Source: Lycocorax pyrrhopterus obiensis
Taxonomy: Eukaryota; Chordata; Aves; Passeriformes; Paradisaeidae
Assembly: GCA_014706295.1 (NCBI GenBank)
Contig: JACSVZ010000008.1
Span: 20,129,659-20,193,658 of the forward strand
Reading direction: 5' to 3'
Length of the DNA: 64,000 bases
The translations under genes were made by a program, and so were the position numbers. Position 1 is the stretch's first letter. Every line of letters begins with the position of its first letter. A model generated the notes under the pieces. That model ran no database searches, was not told the origin of the DNA, and saw only the letters and a list, made by a program, of their open reading frames with translations. Below, one piece after another: positions 1 through 11,800 of this stretch.

Positions 1-345
1 ACTGTTCATGAATCCCAACACAAGGTTGGAGCTGTCCTTCCCCAGACAAGTTTTGGTGGAAGGGCAGTGGGGATTCTGTCTCTCATCAGCCATCCCGGAC
101 TGGTGATCCCACAGGTGTCTCAGAGGAACACCTGGCACATCCCCTGGGCAGTGGGATTTTTGTGGCTGTCTGCACGGTCACTTGGTGAGTTGCCTCTGTA
201 GTCAGTAACAACAGAAGCAGCTGGCTAACTTGAGTCTTCAGTGAAGAAAACCAGAGCGCAAACATGGTCCACAGTACAGACACAGAACAAATTTTAGTGA
301 GTGCTTACAATTTCTGGCTATTTGTTAAAATACACAGATTATGTA

Positions 346-351
346 TTTATT
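346..351 (-). terminator. Candidate polyadenylation signal for the small secreted-protein gene
   Basis: AATAAA on the minus strand, about 650 nt beyond the TAA of the candidate gene. It is the first canonical hexamer I noticed downstream, and such hexamers are frequent by chance in this AT-rich DNA. Confidence 0.2.
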
Positions 352-1004
352 TTATAATACCGCCACTATGAAACCCAAAGTAATTTTTTTAAGTGCCACA
401 GTGCCAAATACTGAGCTATAAAGAGTTTCAAAGAGACTGCGACAACCCCCTCTGTACCCCTCCATGTCTGGTTTTGAAAGGGAACATCTGAGGGCAGTGT
501 TTGTTTATGCCAAGATACATGAAGTATTCTGTTTGCTGCTGGTCAAACTGCCAGGTTTGTCTCAGCTTGAGAGCTTCCAAGTTCTCCCCGTAAAGTACAG
601 CCCTCTTCTTTGAACAAGGAAACAGAGCACTTGCAGCTGCCCAGACTAACCAGCAGGCAAATGTAATTTGCAGTCATGCTGCCCTAGATTGGAAAATTAA
701 GTACCTGCATAAATGTGACAGGTCAATGTCTTATGCAGCCTTTTCAAGTACAGATTAAGTCTCATCTCTGTAATACTGTGCCCAGAACTAGCTGTTCCTT
801 TCTCCAGCACATCACCTATAGTATCTTTGCTGAGTGCGAAGTCCATAAGAAAAAGCTTTAGTAAACTTGGGCAATTCGATCATTGGAAATTAAACTGCAG
901 CAGCAGCTAGAATGGCATTTATGTGGTTTCCATAATATCCTAAGTGCAGAAAGTGAGCCACCTCCTGCGTAGTCACCACTCTCCACACAGGGAGCTTTCT
1001 TAGA

Positions 1005-1258
1005 TTACTCTTTCCAAAGGAAGAATATTATCATCCTCATCCAGAATTTAGGCAGACAGTTTTTGTCATTATAAGTGCCAGGAACAAGCCAGTCCTTCAC
1101 TGCTGGTTGAGATACAGGCCTGACACGTACTTTAAAGTCCTGTAATGTGTCACTGGTCTTGGTCTGTGTGCCTGGTAAGGGACCCTTTGGTGTTCGGTTT
1201 CCATCTCCCCCCCCTGCAAATGCTGTCTCTGACTCCTCAGAGTGGCTTTCCAGAAACA
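1005..1258 (-). CDS. Exon 2 of the candidate secreted-protein gene
   Basis: The acceptor AG is at 1260-1259, preceded by T-rich sequence and a CTTAAT branch-point-like motif. The exon supplies two bases to complete a valine codon and runs to the TAA at 1007-1005. It is acidic/serine-rich at first, then GNRTPKG (sequon), then a basic/aromatic tail. Confidence 0.35.
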
Positions 1259-1956
1259 CTAACAAGCACAAATGACAAAGCAATTAAGTAAGTTTTGTGG
1301 AGAACCGTGGGACTTTTCTAAGAGATTATAAGAACTTTATCCACTATCACATCACTTCTTTTATCCACTGCTGATCTATTCTAATAAGCTTTTTGGAACG
1401 CTGCTGCTCTTGGAGGTTTAGTAAGAACGAAATTAATATAAACTGAGGGAGCCCTGGAACTGACCTAGCCCTTACTCACCTCTCCTAAGAGCAGCACTAA
1501 GAGCTCTGCAGAGCTCCAGCAGGAAAGACGTCTGGATTCCTGATACTACACGTGGAACACCCTGGTGACATCTATCCCGGTTTGATCTGAACATAGCTGA
1601 GTCAGCACTGTTACGTACTGCTTAAGCTGTAAAAGTAGTAGATTTAAATCAAAACAGTTGTCCATATCTATGGCTTTTATTCTGTAAAAATGCTAATTCT
1701 GTAAAACAAATTTTTTTATGTTGTCTAGCAAAAAGTTCATGAAAAGGAATATAGACTAATGCAAAGGAAGTAACAAAATAAATAACAAACTTGCGTGGTT
1801 TCCTTTCCTTCTGAAAAGGTTTAACAAAAAACCAGATAAGAATTACTTCATCAGCTTCTGAAACGGATCCAACTCTTAAGTGCATTGTAATAACCATTTA
1901 CCTCTGCACCTGAGTGCCATAAAACAGATAATTATTGCAGCACCAAGGAGTTTCAT
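1005..1956 (-). CDS. Candidate two-exon gene for a small secreted protein (unrecognised)
   Basis: Read on the minus strand. Exon 1 (1956-1902) begins at an ATG with A at -3 and encodes 18 residues, MKLLGAAIIICFMALRCR, a textbook signal-peptide core, then stops at a GTAAAT donor in phase 1. Exon 2 (1258-1005) follows a pyrimidine-rich acceptor ending TTAG, joins in the matching phase and stays open for 84 codons to TAA. The product is about 102 residues. The mature part is polar, has one N-R-T glycosylation sequon and one cysteine, and ends with a hydrophobic stretch (FWMRMIIFFLWKE). An AATAAA lies about 650 nt downstream on the same strand (346-351). I do not recognise the family. Phase agreement, signal peptide and splice sites are seen directly; that it is a gene is inference. 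It could be a chance arrangement, or the second exon could splice onward, for example at the GTACGT inside it. A CR1 3' end lies only about 45 nt upstream of the ATG, so any promoter or 5' UTR exon would have to lie in or beyond the CR1. Confidence 0.35.
1902..1956 (-). CDS. Exon 1 of the candidate secreted-protein gene (signal peptide)
   Basis: Fifty-five nucleotides from ATG (1954-1956) to a GTAAAT donor at 1901-1900. The peptide is a short basic start, a hydrophobic core and Cys-Arg at the end. It ends in phase 1. Confidence 0.35.
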
Positions 1957-2002
1957 TGTCCTGGTCATTCATTCAAACTTCTGTCCAACCCAGAGTTGTT
2001 TG

Positions 2003-2197
2003 GGAATCACAGAATAGCTGAGGCTGATGGGCACGTCTGGTGCCTTGAGAGGTCATCTACTCCACCCCCCCTGCTCAAAGCGGGGTCAGCTAGAGTTCAA
2101 GACTCTCTCTCTTGGGATTTTGAATATCTCCAAGCATGGAGACTGCACCACCTCCCTGGGCAATGTGCTCTTGTGTTCGATCACATGGTAAAAAAAA
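2003..2197 (-). mobile_element. CR1 LINE 3'-end fragment
   Basis: In plus orientation the block reads as the reverse complement of an avian CR1 3' end: AATCACAGAAT, then GAGGTCATCTACTCC, then GGGTCAGCTAGAG, then TTTTGAATATCTCCAAG and CCACCTCCCTGGGCAA. These match the well-known CR1 tail in order and spacing. The 3' terminus of the element points toward lower coordinates, so the element lies on the minus strand. It is moderately diverged and 5'-truncated, as is usual for CR1. Confidence 0.85.
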
Positions 2198-4040
2198 TTT
2201 AAAAAACAAAAGTTATGTTTGAAATGAATGAACACTTGTAGTCTCACAGCCCAGTGAAAATGTGGTATGTATGAGCTCCTGCCTCCCCATCAAAATTCCA
2301 GTGTCTGTCTTAGGAGGCTTTATGTCCATCTTAGGTGTTAGAAGAGACCTGTATTTCTCAGCTTCCCTGTTAAGGTGGATGGTGAATGATTCTCAGTTTT
2401 GCCATCACCACAAATTGCTTCCACATGTATATATAGGACTGTTGTACAAACGTTTAATCTTGTGTCACAGCATGTTCTTCCTGAGTTGGTGTTTGTAATG
2501 AATAGTACTATAAAACAGGAGATGGGGTGGAACACTGAAATAATAGGGAATCCTGCAATTATGGTCAATATAATGGAGATATCCTGAGGCTCTTTTTAAC
2601 TGCATTTTCCAGATTGCACTATTAGCAGTTGCTCTTCAGGAGATTGAAAGTATTGAGATAAGTAGATTCAAGGAGTAACAAAAGATTCTGTGGTCTCCAG
2701 AATGAAAGATTTCATTTTCTTTACTTCTGAAGAATTGAAAAATAATGGATAAGCAGGACAATATTCAAATTCTGCTTCTATACTTGTTAGTGTGCTTTCA
2801 ATCCAGTATTAAAGGTGTACTGCTTAGCTGATTTTGGCCACATAAAGGTCATGCTTCTATCCTCAGATGGGTTAACTACACTGCTTGCTAAGCTATCAAG
2901 TCTCTGTAGCTAGTATTCCTGGAAGGATAAATTAAAAATAATTTTCCATGTACTCTGAAGACTGTAGTGTTTTCATTATGGTATTTCACTTAAATGTCTG
3001 GAGAGTTTATGCAAATTTAGAGGTGACCCTTAAATTAAAAAAGTTATGTAAATTTTTTGTTCTCTTTAAGCATGTGGAAAAGGCTGTTATTCCAATACAT
3101 CTTGGACAAAAAAATATTTTCTTTTAATCTCTTGATGAAAAATCTGATTCCTCCTCTTTTTTTCTTGATCATTTTATTTCCACTAAAGAACAAAAACATC
3201 TAAGCAAACCAAAAGAGTGAACTTTAGTAACTCACTGTGAGAAAAGAAAATGAACAGTAGTACTGGTTTTGTTGATCATTTGCATTTGCCACAGGCCAAA
3301 ACACTGTAAGTTTTGTACAGTACAGTGGTGGTGGGTGGCATTCAGGTCTTGGCCTGGTACTCTGAGGAAGCAGCAGCACTTGCTGTTGTACTGCAGTGAA
3401 GTTTTATAGATTGTTATGTAACAAGTATATCATGCTAATCTCAGCGAAAGGAGTTTTTATCAGGAAGTGTGTGCCTGCTTGCCTCTCTCTCAGGTGTAAC
3501 TCCTGCATGTGAGGTGCATATACATGCATGGGTATGTTCTCAGTGTATGCTGGGACACAGTGCAGGTAATGAACAGAATTCCTAATGTATCAAACTGTCA
3601 GTGCTTGATAAAACATGTACAAGGCTATTACTTCTACTTCTTTAGGAGAATCTGTATTTTTAATATAAACTTGGCAAGGCAACCAGTGTGAAAGTGTAAA
3701 TTTGGAAAAGTCTCCTTTCTGGCAAAAGAATTGTGGGTGGGGTTTTATTCAGGCATATTGTCTCATTTGGTGGGTTGAAGGTATCTGAGTACTCACTATA
3801 CATAAAAAAATTTCCGGCAAAGTGCCTTTTTTTAAAAATGCTAGAGGAATATGGATTCACTACAGCACAGCAACTCTTATCATTCCGGTTGTTTATTGGA
3901 GCCATTTATGCAGTGAAGAGAATGCAACCTTGGCATGTTCCCTTTCCCTTATTGCATTTTCTGATGTGTCAGTTGCGGGAGCTCAGGACTTCTGAACAAC
4001 GAATCAATATGAAAACTCTGCTTATACACTTTACAAGTGC
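2198..4040. other. Intergenic stretch without a recognised gene
   Basis: AT-rich single-copy sequence with no ORF that looks coding and no splice-consistent exon chain seen on either strand. Confidence 0.6.
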
Positions 4041-4156
4041 TGTACACGTGGAACTCATTACTGATTGGTCCCTCTGTCTTGTTCACGTGCTCTGCTCGTG
4101 TACACATGGAGCCCATTACTTGATTGGTCCCTCTATCTTGTCCACGTGCTCTGCGC
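4041..4156. repeat. Two tandem copies of a 58-bp unit with CCAAT and CACGTG motifs
   Basis: Copy 1 is 4041-4098 and copy 2 is 4099-4156. Each unit starts TGTACAC(G/A)TGGA and contains GATTGGTCCCTCT (an inverted CCAAT box) and a CACGTGCTCTGC block holding a palindromic E-box (4084-4089 and 4143-4148). The copies differ by scattered substitutions and a one-base indel, so the duplication is not recent. The combination could be a promoter or enhancer piece or part of an old LTR; no transcript can be attached to it. Confidence 0.75.
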
Positions 4157-7100
4157 ACACTTTTCTGATAATATAATTGGTTTTAGTCCAGTGCGGCACA
4201 GTCTTTCTTTATCTATTTCTTGCTCACTTGGTATTCTGTTTTTCAGCTTTTTCTTTCATTTAGCGCAGTTTACATTTCAGTAACCTTGATGAATTCATGA
4301 AGGCTCTGATAAGAATAACTAAGGGTGGTTTGGCTGGGGCACACTATCAGGGTTCAAATACATTACAACAGTCAGTACTACTTCTAGTTCTGAGTTATGA
4401 GATTAGCCATAAAACTGAGTAAAGCTCTATTCCCTTTAAATAAGTTGTTACTCATAAAAAGTAAGATCAGTCAGTGTATACAGAGATGCACAGTGGGAAA
4501 AAAAAAGGAAAATACAAGAAAATTAACAAGGAATCCAGAAAAAAAAATCAAAAATTGACGGCATGGGATTATGGAAAAGAAGAAATGAGCATGCTAGAAT
4601 TTATGTATGCACTGCCCTGGGTAGGTGCTTTTCCTGGTAAGCATCTCCTCCTGGTAGTTGCTTAAATGGAGATCTTTCCAAAATACAGTGCTTTATTTTG
4701 AAATATCTAAATTCGATGTTTCAACAATATAAGTGCCTAACATAATTTTGATTTAAAATTCTTTCCCAAATCCATCCCAATTTCTGGATCTTTCAAAAAC
4801 TTCTTTGGGAATTTTGATAACCTTTTTTGGTTTTTTCCATCTCTTCCTTGGATAGGTTCTTGGAAATGTTGGAAAGAATTTTTCCTGGTATTTAGTGGCA
4901 AATTGCCACTATATATAACTGAAATTGCTATAAAAGCTTGTTCAACACAGCCACTAAAGCCAAAGGGCTTGCAAGAGGGAAGGGCAGATATTCTTTGAAC
5001 CACAGATAGAGAAGACAGGAGTAGGCAGAAGGTTATCAGTTACCATTTTGCAACATGCTTGAATAGAAATGATGTAATCATTAAATACATACTCCTTCTA
5101 AGTTACTCAGAGAATGAGTAGCAGACAAGAGGCAGTTTTTCTTTCTTCTTCATAGCATGCAGCACCATGGAGAGGAAAAAAAAAGAGAAATAAAATATTA
5201 TGTAACTTTAAAGTTTGTGGTGACTTTCCAGAGATTTCTTTTCTGGCAGGCAGTACAGTACAAAAATCAGAGAACAGAAGTACAGCTTCAGTGCCATGGA
5301 GGGTCAGAGCTCCCAAGGAGGAGTGCAGGAAAGTGGAAATTGCTCATAGTTGCCATTGTTGCTTGTCTTATTTTGTTCTGTTCTATAATGCCCTTTGTGA
5401 CTGTTAAAAGAAGATAATTTGTTCAATGATATTTTTTCACTGTCACTTTAACTGACTTTTTACAGCAGTAGAAATGGCTGAATGTATAGTTTCTCTTCGT
5501 GGAAAGGGAGAGAACTATTTCAATCAGCTGCATTTCTTGGCACTTACACAGTACGTCTCCTATTCTGTAAGCTATCTGCCTGGGGCTGCTCTGCAGGGCA
5601 GGAAGGGCGAAGATTCCTTACTTGCAACTCCTATGAGTTATTAAGCAATTGTTTATATGCCTTACTTGAAGGAGATTATTCTTCATTAGCTTCTACTTTT
5701 CCCCAGAACAAAAATTACGTAAAATGTAAATAACCTTGTCACAGGTGATGGATCAGTATTAGTGTATTGGGACTCCATAACACATTTATATATTTTTATA
5801 TATGTGAATGATTTATTATATTGTTATATTATTATATAAAGCATATTTATGTTTGGTATTTATATATAGACACATGATAAACATATGAAACACTAACATG
5901 ATTCAGCCTGTGAACCTCTCACCTTGTTCCAACAAGCTGGTGCAATGGTTGCTCCTCTCAGTTTGCTTGTATGAGTGTGTTCAAAGAGGAGTGAGCTGAA
6001 ATGCAACTCCAGATTTTCTTAAGGAAAAAAAAACTTGCAACACAGATTTTAAAGCCCTTTCCCTTTGTCAGAGTCACAGACATAAGTGGGGTCTTTTTTT
6101 TTTTCATTATTTTTTAATTGAGTCAGTGCTCCTTCATTACCTCCAGGAGCCGCAATGCAGAACAGCATTCCTCATTAGAGCAAAAAACCCTGCTGCTGCC
6201 TTGCATGAGGGATGTACCTATTCTAGGCATTTCTCTGTCCACAAGAACACCTCCTTAAGGCAAGAAGCAGGGTTTCTTTTCCTTTCTTGCTGGAGGGTGA
6301 GAGGGTGTACTGGGAAATCGTAGTGCTGTAATTCCCATACTGTTGGGTTTTCTAATAAGCATCTCATCTGGCCAAGTAGGCAGGACATTGGAGCACACAA
6401 AGCCAGGTCTAATTCCAAATGGTTATTTTTATGTCCCTGTAACCTCAGCTAGCTCAGATCCTGTGCACAGTGCCAGAGTGGCAGCCCCCTAGGAATGGGC
6501 TGACCAAGCTTTTGCGGCGTGTGCTAACCTCTGCAATCTGTTCCTGGCTCCCCAGCAAGTGGACGCTAAGTGAGCTCGGGTTTGATGACACACACAAGCT
6601 GATTACTCCCTCTGAAATACCAGCAAAACTGGGAATGTTCTGACATGCACGAGCTGGTGCCCTCAAGACCTTGCTGAGTTATCCTTTTCACTGGGAGGAG
6701 TGCCTCTGGTCTGTGGCTGTACTTCAAGGAAATCCGGCATGATTGGAGCTTGTTCCCTTCCTCCAAGGGCAGCTTCTGGGCTGCCTGCTCCCTGTGCAGG
6801 AAAAAGGAGGCCTATAAGGTACTCTCAGAGAAGGAAGGACCTTTGCAATTTACTGGCTTGAGGGAGATCTGGCTGTATAGAGTGATACTGCTCTGGCATA
6901 GTTTATTTGTAATAGTCTTGCCAGGTACACTTTACAGTTCATATCATTTCTTTCATTGATTATTTTGAAATAATTGTACTTAATTACATTTATACAACTA
7001 CTAGACAAAGTCACAACTACATCCATAGGATTTTTTGATAAGCAGTTGAAATTAGCTTCCTTTTTACTTACTCTTAGATCCTCTGATAGCGTCACTGCTC

Positions 7101-8439
7101 TCAAAATGATTTTACAGAAATTCTGAAATGAGTTGTAATTCTGGAACAAATATTCATTTCCAATTCAGTTTAAGCTAATAAAATATGATTATTGTAGTGC
7201 TGTTGCAGTTTGATGTACTCCAGAACCCTTTATAAAAAGACAGAGCTTTTCTAGCAGCTGCTGTACCAGATATTTTTTCTTGGTCTCAGCCTTGAAGTGA
7301 CTTTAGTTTGAAGGACTCATTGTTATCTGAAATAATGCTAATGAAAAGTTAAAGATAGGATTTAAGACTGGACTAATGCCAGTGCATATGAATTATTTAG
7401 AAGCAGTGGATTTTTATCTGTGTTTGCAATCTATAATCCAGGTAGATAATGCCTTCAAATGTAAACATTAAAAAGATGTTCTCTTTTTCGTAGTAATCTG
7501 TATATCAGAAAATTTAGATATTCACATGTGCAATTAAACTTTCTGTTCCAGATTAATCCTTTTTCTTCCTTTGTTTCACATTTTGGAGCAACATATGTAC
7601 AGTGTTTTTCCTGAATGGGCAGTATCGTTATGTTATTGTATATGGGGGACAAAAGGGAGCAGGATAGGGGTTTCAAATTACACAGTTATTTGGAAATTGT
7701 GACATTGGGATTGTTTGTTTGTTTTTCCAAAATTGTTGATCTGTTCCTGTGGTTTAGAAATTACTCCCTTACAGGAAAATACTATTACCTGCTTAATCAT
7801 AAGGTACTTTGCTACTAATATTCCTAAAGCTCTAATATTCAGATCTTAATAATAAGCTTATAAAAAGCTAAGTTCTGTTCTTCCCATGGGAATCTACTTC
7901 TGCCATGACTTACATAGCTGAAGTCAGCCTAAGTTGTGCAATTACATTCTCAAGTACTTGCAAATAATTTGCCAAAATTTTTTAATTGTTGACATAATTT
8001 CAAGGAATTACGTTGCTGGTATCTTACAGATTTTTTCAGTGTTCAATTTCTCAGTATTGTAAATGCTTCTGAATGTCTGTCTCATATGTACATCTTATAT
8101 ATTTTATTTTGTGGACCTCAGCAACAAAGTTGAGCTAATTTCTGAGCACTATGTCTCAAGAACTGAAAATAGAAAATGCAACACTGGAGCACATTCATTA
8201 TCCAGCTGCTTGGCTTTTCATCCAAAGTGGTTACAGCCAGATGCTTCTGACAGAAGTGCAAAGACCCTTCTCTTCCCTGATGAAGAGCAATTATGTTTAG
8301 TACTAAAAAAATAGAATTACAATTTTTATGTAATTTGTCCATGTTTGACCTTCTGAATGCTGTATTATTGTCCCCTATGTCACTGCCTATGGCAGTGAAT
8401 GCCACAGTTTAATTTGTGGGGGAAGGTATTTTGGTTTAT
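4157..8439. other. Intergenic stretch without a recognised gene
   Basis: Mostly AT-rich sequence, including a very AT-rich stretch at about 5780-5870. The short ORFs here show no domain, codon or splice signature of a gene. Confidence 0.55.
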
Positions 8440-8885
8440 GGCTTGGGGTTTGATAGTGTCAAGTGCCATCTTGTTCCACACCTTCAGGGAATTTTTCCAC
8501 GTCTCTGAGTCCTTAATCACCCTGCAGTGTTTTTTGAGATGGCTACATTAGTACTGCATGCAGTATCTCAAATAAGGCAACAGCAGTGATTTGCCATGAC
8601 ATGTAGTGTTGTATTCTCCCTATTATCCTGCACATGTGGTAGCATTATTTGTTCTTTCCTGTAGCTATATATTGAGATCAGTATCTTTCTGAGTTGTTAA
8701 CAACAATGTCAAGTTGACTTTCTTTACTGCTAATTTTAAACTTTATGAGCATTTCTTTCCTATGTATAATATTTTGCATTTCTGGACGCTCAACTTCACT
8801 AGTCAGCCTGTCCCACTTGCTTAGTTACCTAATTTCTCCTGAAATTTTACACTTTCATTTTCATTTATAATTTCAGATAAATGTG
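8440..8885 (-). mobile_element. Possible old CR1/L3-like LINE remnant
   Basis: The plus strand reads in the order expected of a reverse-complemented CR1-like 3' ORF region: TACTGCATGCAGTATCTCAAATAAGGC, then TTTGTTCTTTCC, then ATAATATTTTGCATTTCTGGACGCTCAA and AGCCTGTCCCACTTGCTTAG. The resemblance is by eye and strongly diverged, so the subfamily and the limits are uncertain. Confidence 0.4.
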
Positions 8886-11800
8886 GATTTTACTTATCTG
8901 AAATCCCACTGGTTATCCCATGAACTTTTTAGAAAAATAGACATAATGTTCATTACTTCTACTTCTTTTACACATAAATTGTTTTTAATGAAGGACTATA
9001 TATTCTTAGCAGATCAGCCTATTTATTCTGAAGCTCTTTCAGCATTTTTGGATGCTCACCATCTGGGCAGGTTGACAACTTGCTAACATACTGCTGTCGC
9101 TATCCAGGCCTTCAAACAGGAAGTGAGAATGGGTCAGAAAGTCCTTTTTCAATTGAAATAATTCAGTAGGAAGAATAAAGTAAGTCTGAGTTGAAAACAA
9201 CTTTTGAGAATTCAGAAATTGATTTGATGAATGGGAGATTGGAAACAGTAACATAATTATTGCCATCATCCACTTCAGTTTGTTTGGAGTATAAATAAAC
9301 AATTCTATGAATAAAAATATGCATATTTGGGGGCAAATTGCTTTCTACTGTAACAAATTTGAAGACAGAAGTATTACACTACCATAACTAATTGGAGCGA
9401 TTCAAAGTCTCAAAGCACAAATACAACACCACTTCTGTATAGCACACTGGAGGTCTTTGTAGTTATAGTTCATTTCAGGAAAATTCCTGAATAGAAATAG
9501 GGTTAAGTTCGCCTCTGAGCACTTTGTTTAAGTGAACTATAAACAGAGACATGCCTGTAACACCAGCCATTAGGATTCAGAGTCATCAGTAAGGAAGAAA
9601 AGTTGCCATTAGCAGTAAGTCAGGCAGTGTACCGCAGCTCGGTCTGGAGGAACTGAACTCCCCAAGACCTCGACATTTATCGGTGAGTTCCCGGCCACAA
9701 AAACACGTTCAGCCATTCTAATCAATAGGAGTCTAAATCACAGCTTTACTACCACGCTTAGGGCTCCACATCAGCAAGAATGAGAGGAGAAGGCTTGCAG
9801 GCATATGAAAGGTAGTGGCAACTGTTGGCAATATGTATAACAAATCAGAGAGAAAACCTGCTAGGCAGTGGGGGAGGCACTAACAGCTGAGTGAATTGAG
9901 TGCTTGGGTTTGCATTTTCCATCTGCTGAACCTGGCTTAACTTCTGTCTGGCCCTGGCAGGGCCCTGGCCCTTTCGGTGGGCAGTAGCGTGCTCACCACT
10001 CCCTTTGTGTCACCATGGCTGAGACTGACGTAAAAGAGAGGTGTCAAAAGGAAAAAAATCCACATATTAGGATCATGGATATAGTGCATTAAGTTTGTAA
10101 GCCTCTTACTGTATTTTGCGAGAACTGGGTGATTATCTGGATTTTCAGGGGTCCGCACTGAGGAGAAACCCATTATGTGTTTCATGGAAAGGAAAATACT
10201 TCTTTGAAAGGGAAAATTTCCACACTCTTGAGACTTGCTGTGGGCTTATATTCTGTTCCTAGTTGTAACATTTTGGGCATGCTGACTTCTCTGCTTTCTC
10301 TTGGTGCTATTGTCAGTCTGAGGACTTTTTGTTACTTCTATGGTTTAGACATCCTTTATTTTCCACTGAATGCTAACACAATATACTGTAATGCTCATAC
10401 ACATAAATACAGCTGTTAGTGAGCTTCCCACTAGAACATATCAAAGCATATCACATGTTATGAACTATGCTAATAATTGTTTCCCATCCTCAAGTGTACT
10501 TCAAGTGGCTGTTACAACCCCTTCAAATAAAGTTTAAAAATTAAAATAATTAAGAGAAGTTATAATTAAAACGAAATACAAACCAGTAATACATTTCTGT
10601 TTGTTTTACCTTACTCAACAAGATATTTCCTTACTGAATTTCCTTCTTAGTAGCAGAGTGCCTTTTGGAATATTTTTTTCAATGGAAAATAAGTAGAAAC
10701 AAAAAACCTGCAAGTCCTAGGCATTGCAACAGACAAAATAAAAAAAGTTACACATGGTATAGTATCAGATATTCTGAATGTATTTTATATATCTCTTCCA
10801 AAGTAGAGAGGTGCATATTCTTTTATATTTGTGCTCTATTAAAAATATAATGAAGTAGTTGTAGGAATACAATATTATTCCATTAATGTTCTTTTTTTCT
10901 GTCTTAGACATTAACATGACTAAGGAGCATCTAGGATCAGCAGTACCCATTAATAACATTCAATACTGTCTTCTGTAATACATTTAGTAGCTTACATACT
11001 CTGTCAGTCATAAACAAAACAATTAGGGAGTTTAGAAAATCCAACTACCGAAGACAACCAGTCAGCCACAAGTAACATAGACTTTGCTGAAAGAAACAGG
11101 TTTTTTAAAACAACATTTAAAAAAAAATCAGTGTCTATATGATAAAAGGTTCTATTCTAGTTTTTTGCTGACTCTTCCACTGATATCAGAAGGAATACTG
11201 AGCAGAGAACCAGGATGGAATATGGTCTTAGCTTTATGCTCAGATGAGCTGTTAAAAGGCCAGTCTCTGAAATCAGGAAGAAACAGCTCAGGGAACCACC
11301 TAATGAGCCTTTACGCTCTTCTACGTTAGGGATTATGGGTTCTGTTCTAAAAATACCCCAATTCCTTCTGTGGTACAAAGAAATGCTATACTCACACAAT
11401 AAGAAACGGGCTGTTGTCCCTGTGAGTCTCCACCTGACTGACTAGAGAAAGGGATTTTCAAAAGAGAATGGGTTTCGATTCAGCATTTTATAGTAATTAG
11501 TTGGCCTTCCAAAAATGACATAGGCATTAAGAACTTCCCAAATCACTAATGCTTGACTACAGGTAAAATTTTCTGAGAGAACGACCAAACTGATATCACA
11601 GTTGCGTTCTCCAGCAGATTAATCCCTTGCTACCCTCCACTATACCATGGCTAGTTTTATATGTACTGTGAATGTAAAATTCTAGTGACTCACATCCTTG
11701 CAGGCATTTAAATTCCTTCTTTAAACCCAGGAGTAACAGTGAATTCCCGTAAGTCTGTCATATTATTTCAGAATGAGGTAACTCAGAAAAACAATCATAG

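Noticed and set aside
505..690. Short minus-strand ORF with several cysteines (starts MTANYICLLVS) as a third exon of the small secreted gene
   Set aside because: No acceptor in the right phase and position is convincing, and exon 2 already ends at a stop.
3733..4176. 147-codon plus-strand ORF
   Set aside because: It has a non-ATG first codon, spans the 58-bp tandem repeat, and shows no recognisable domain.
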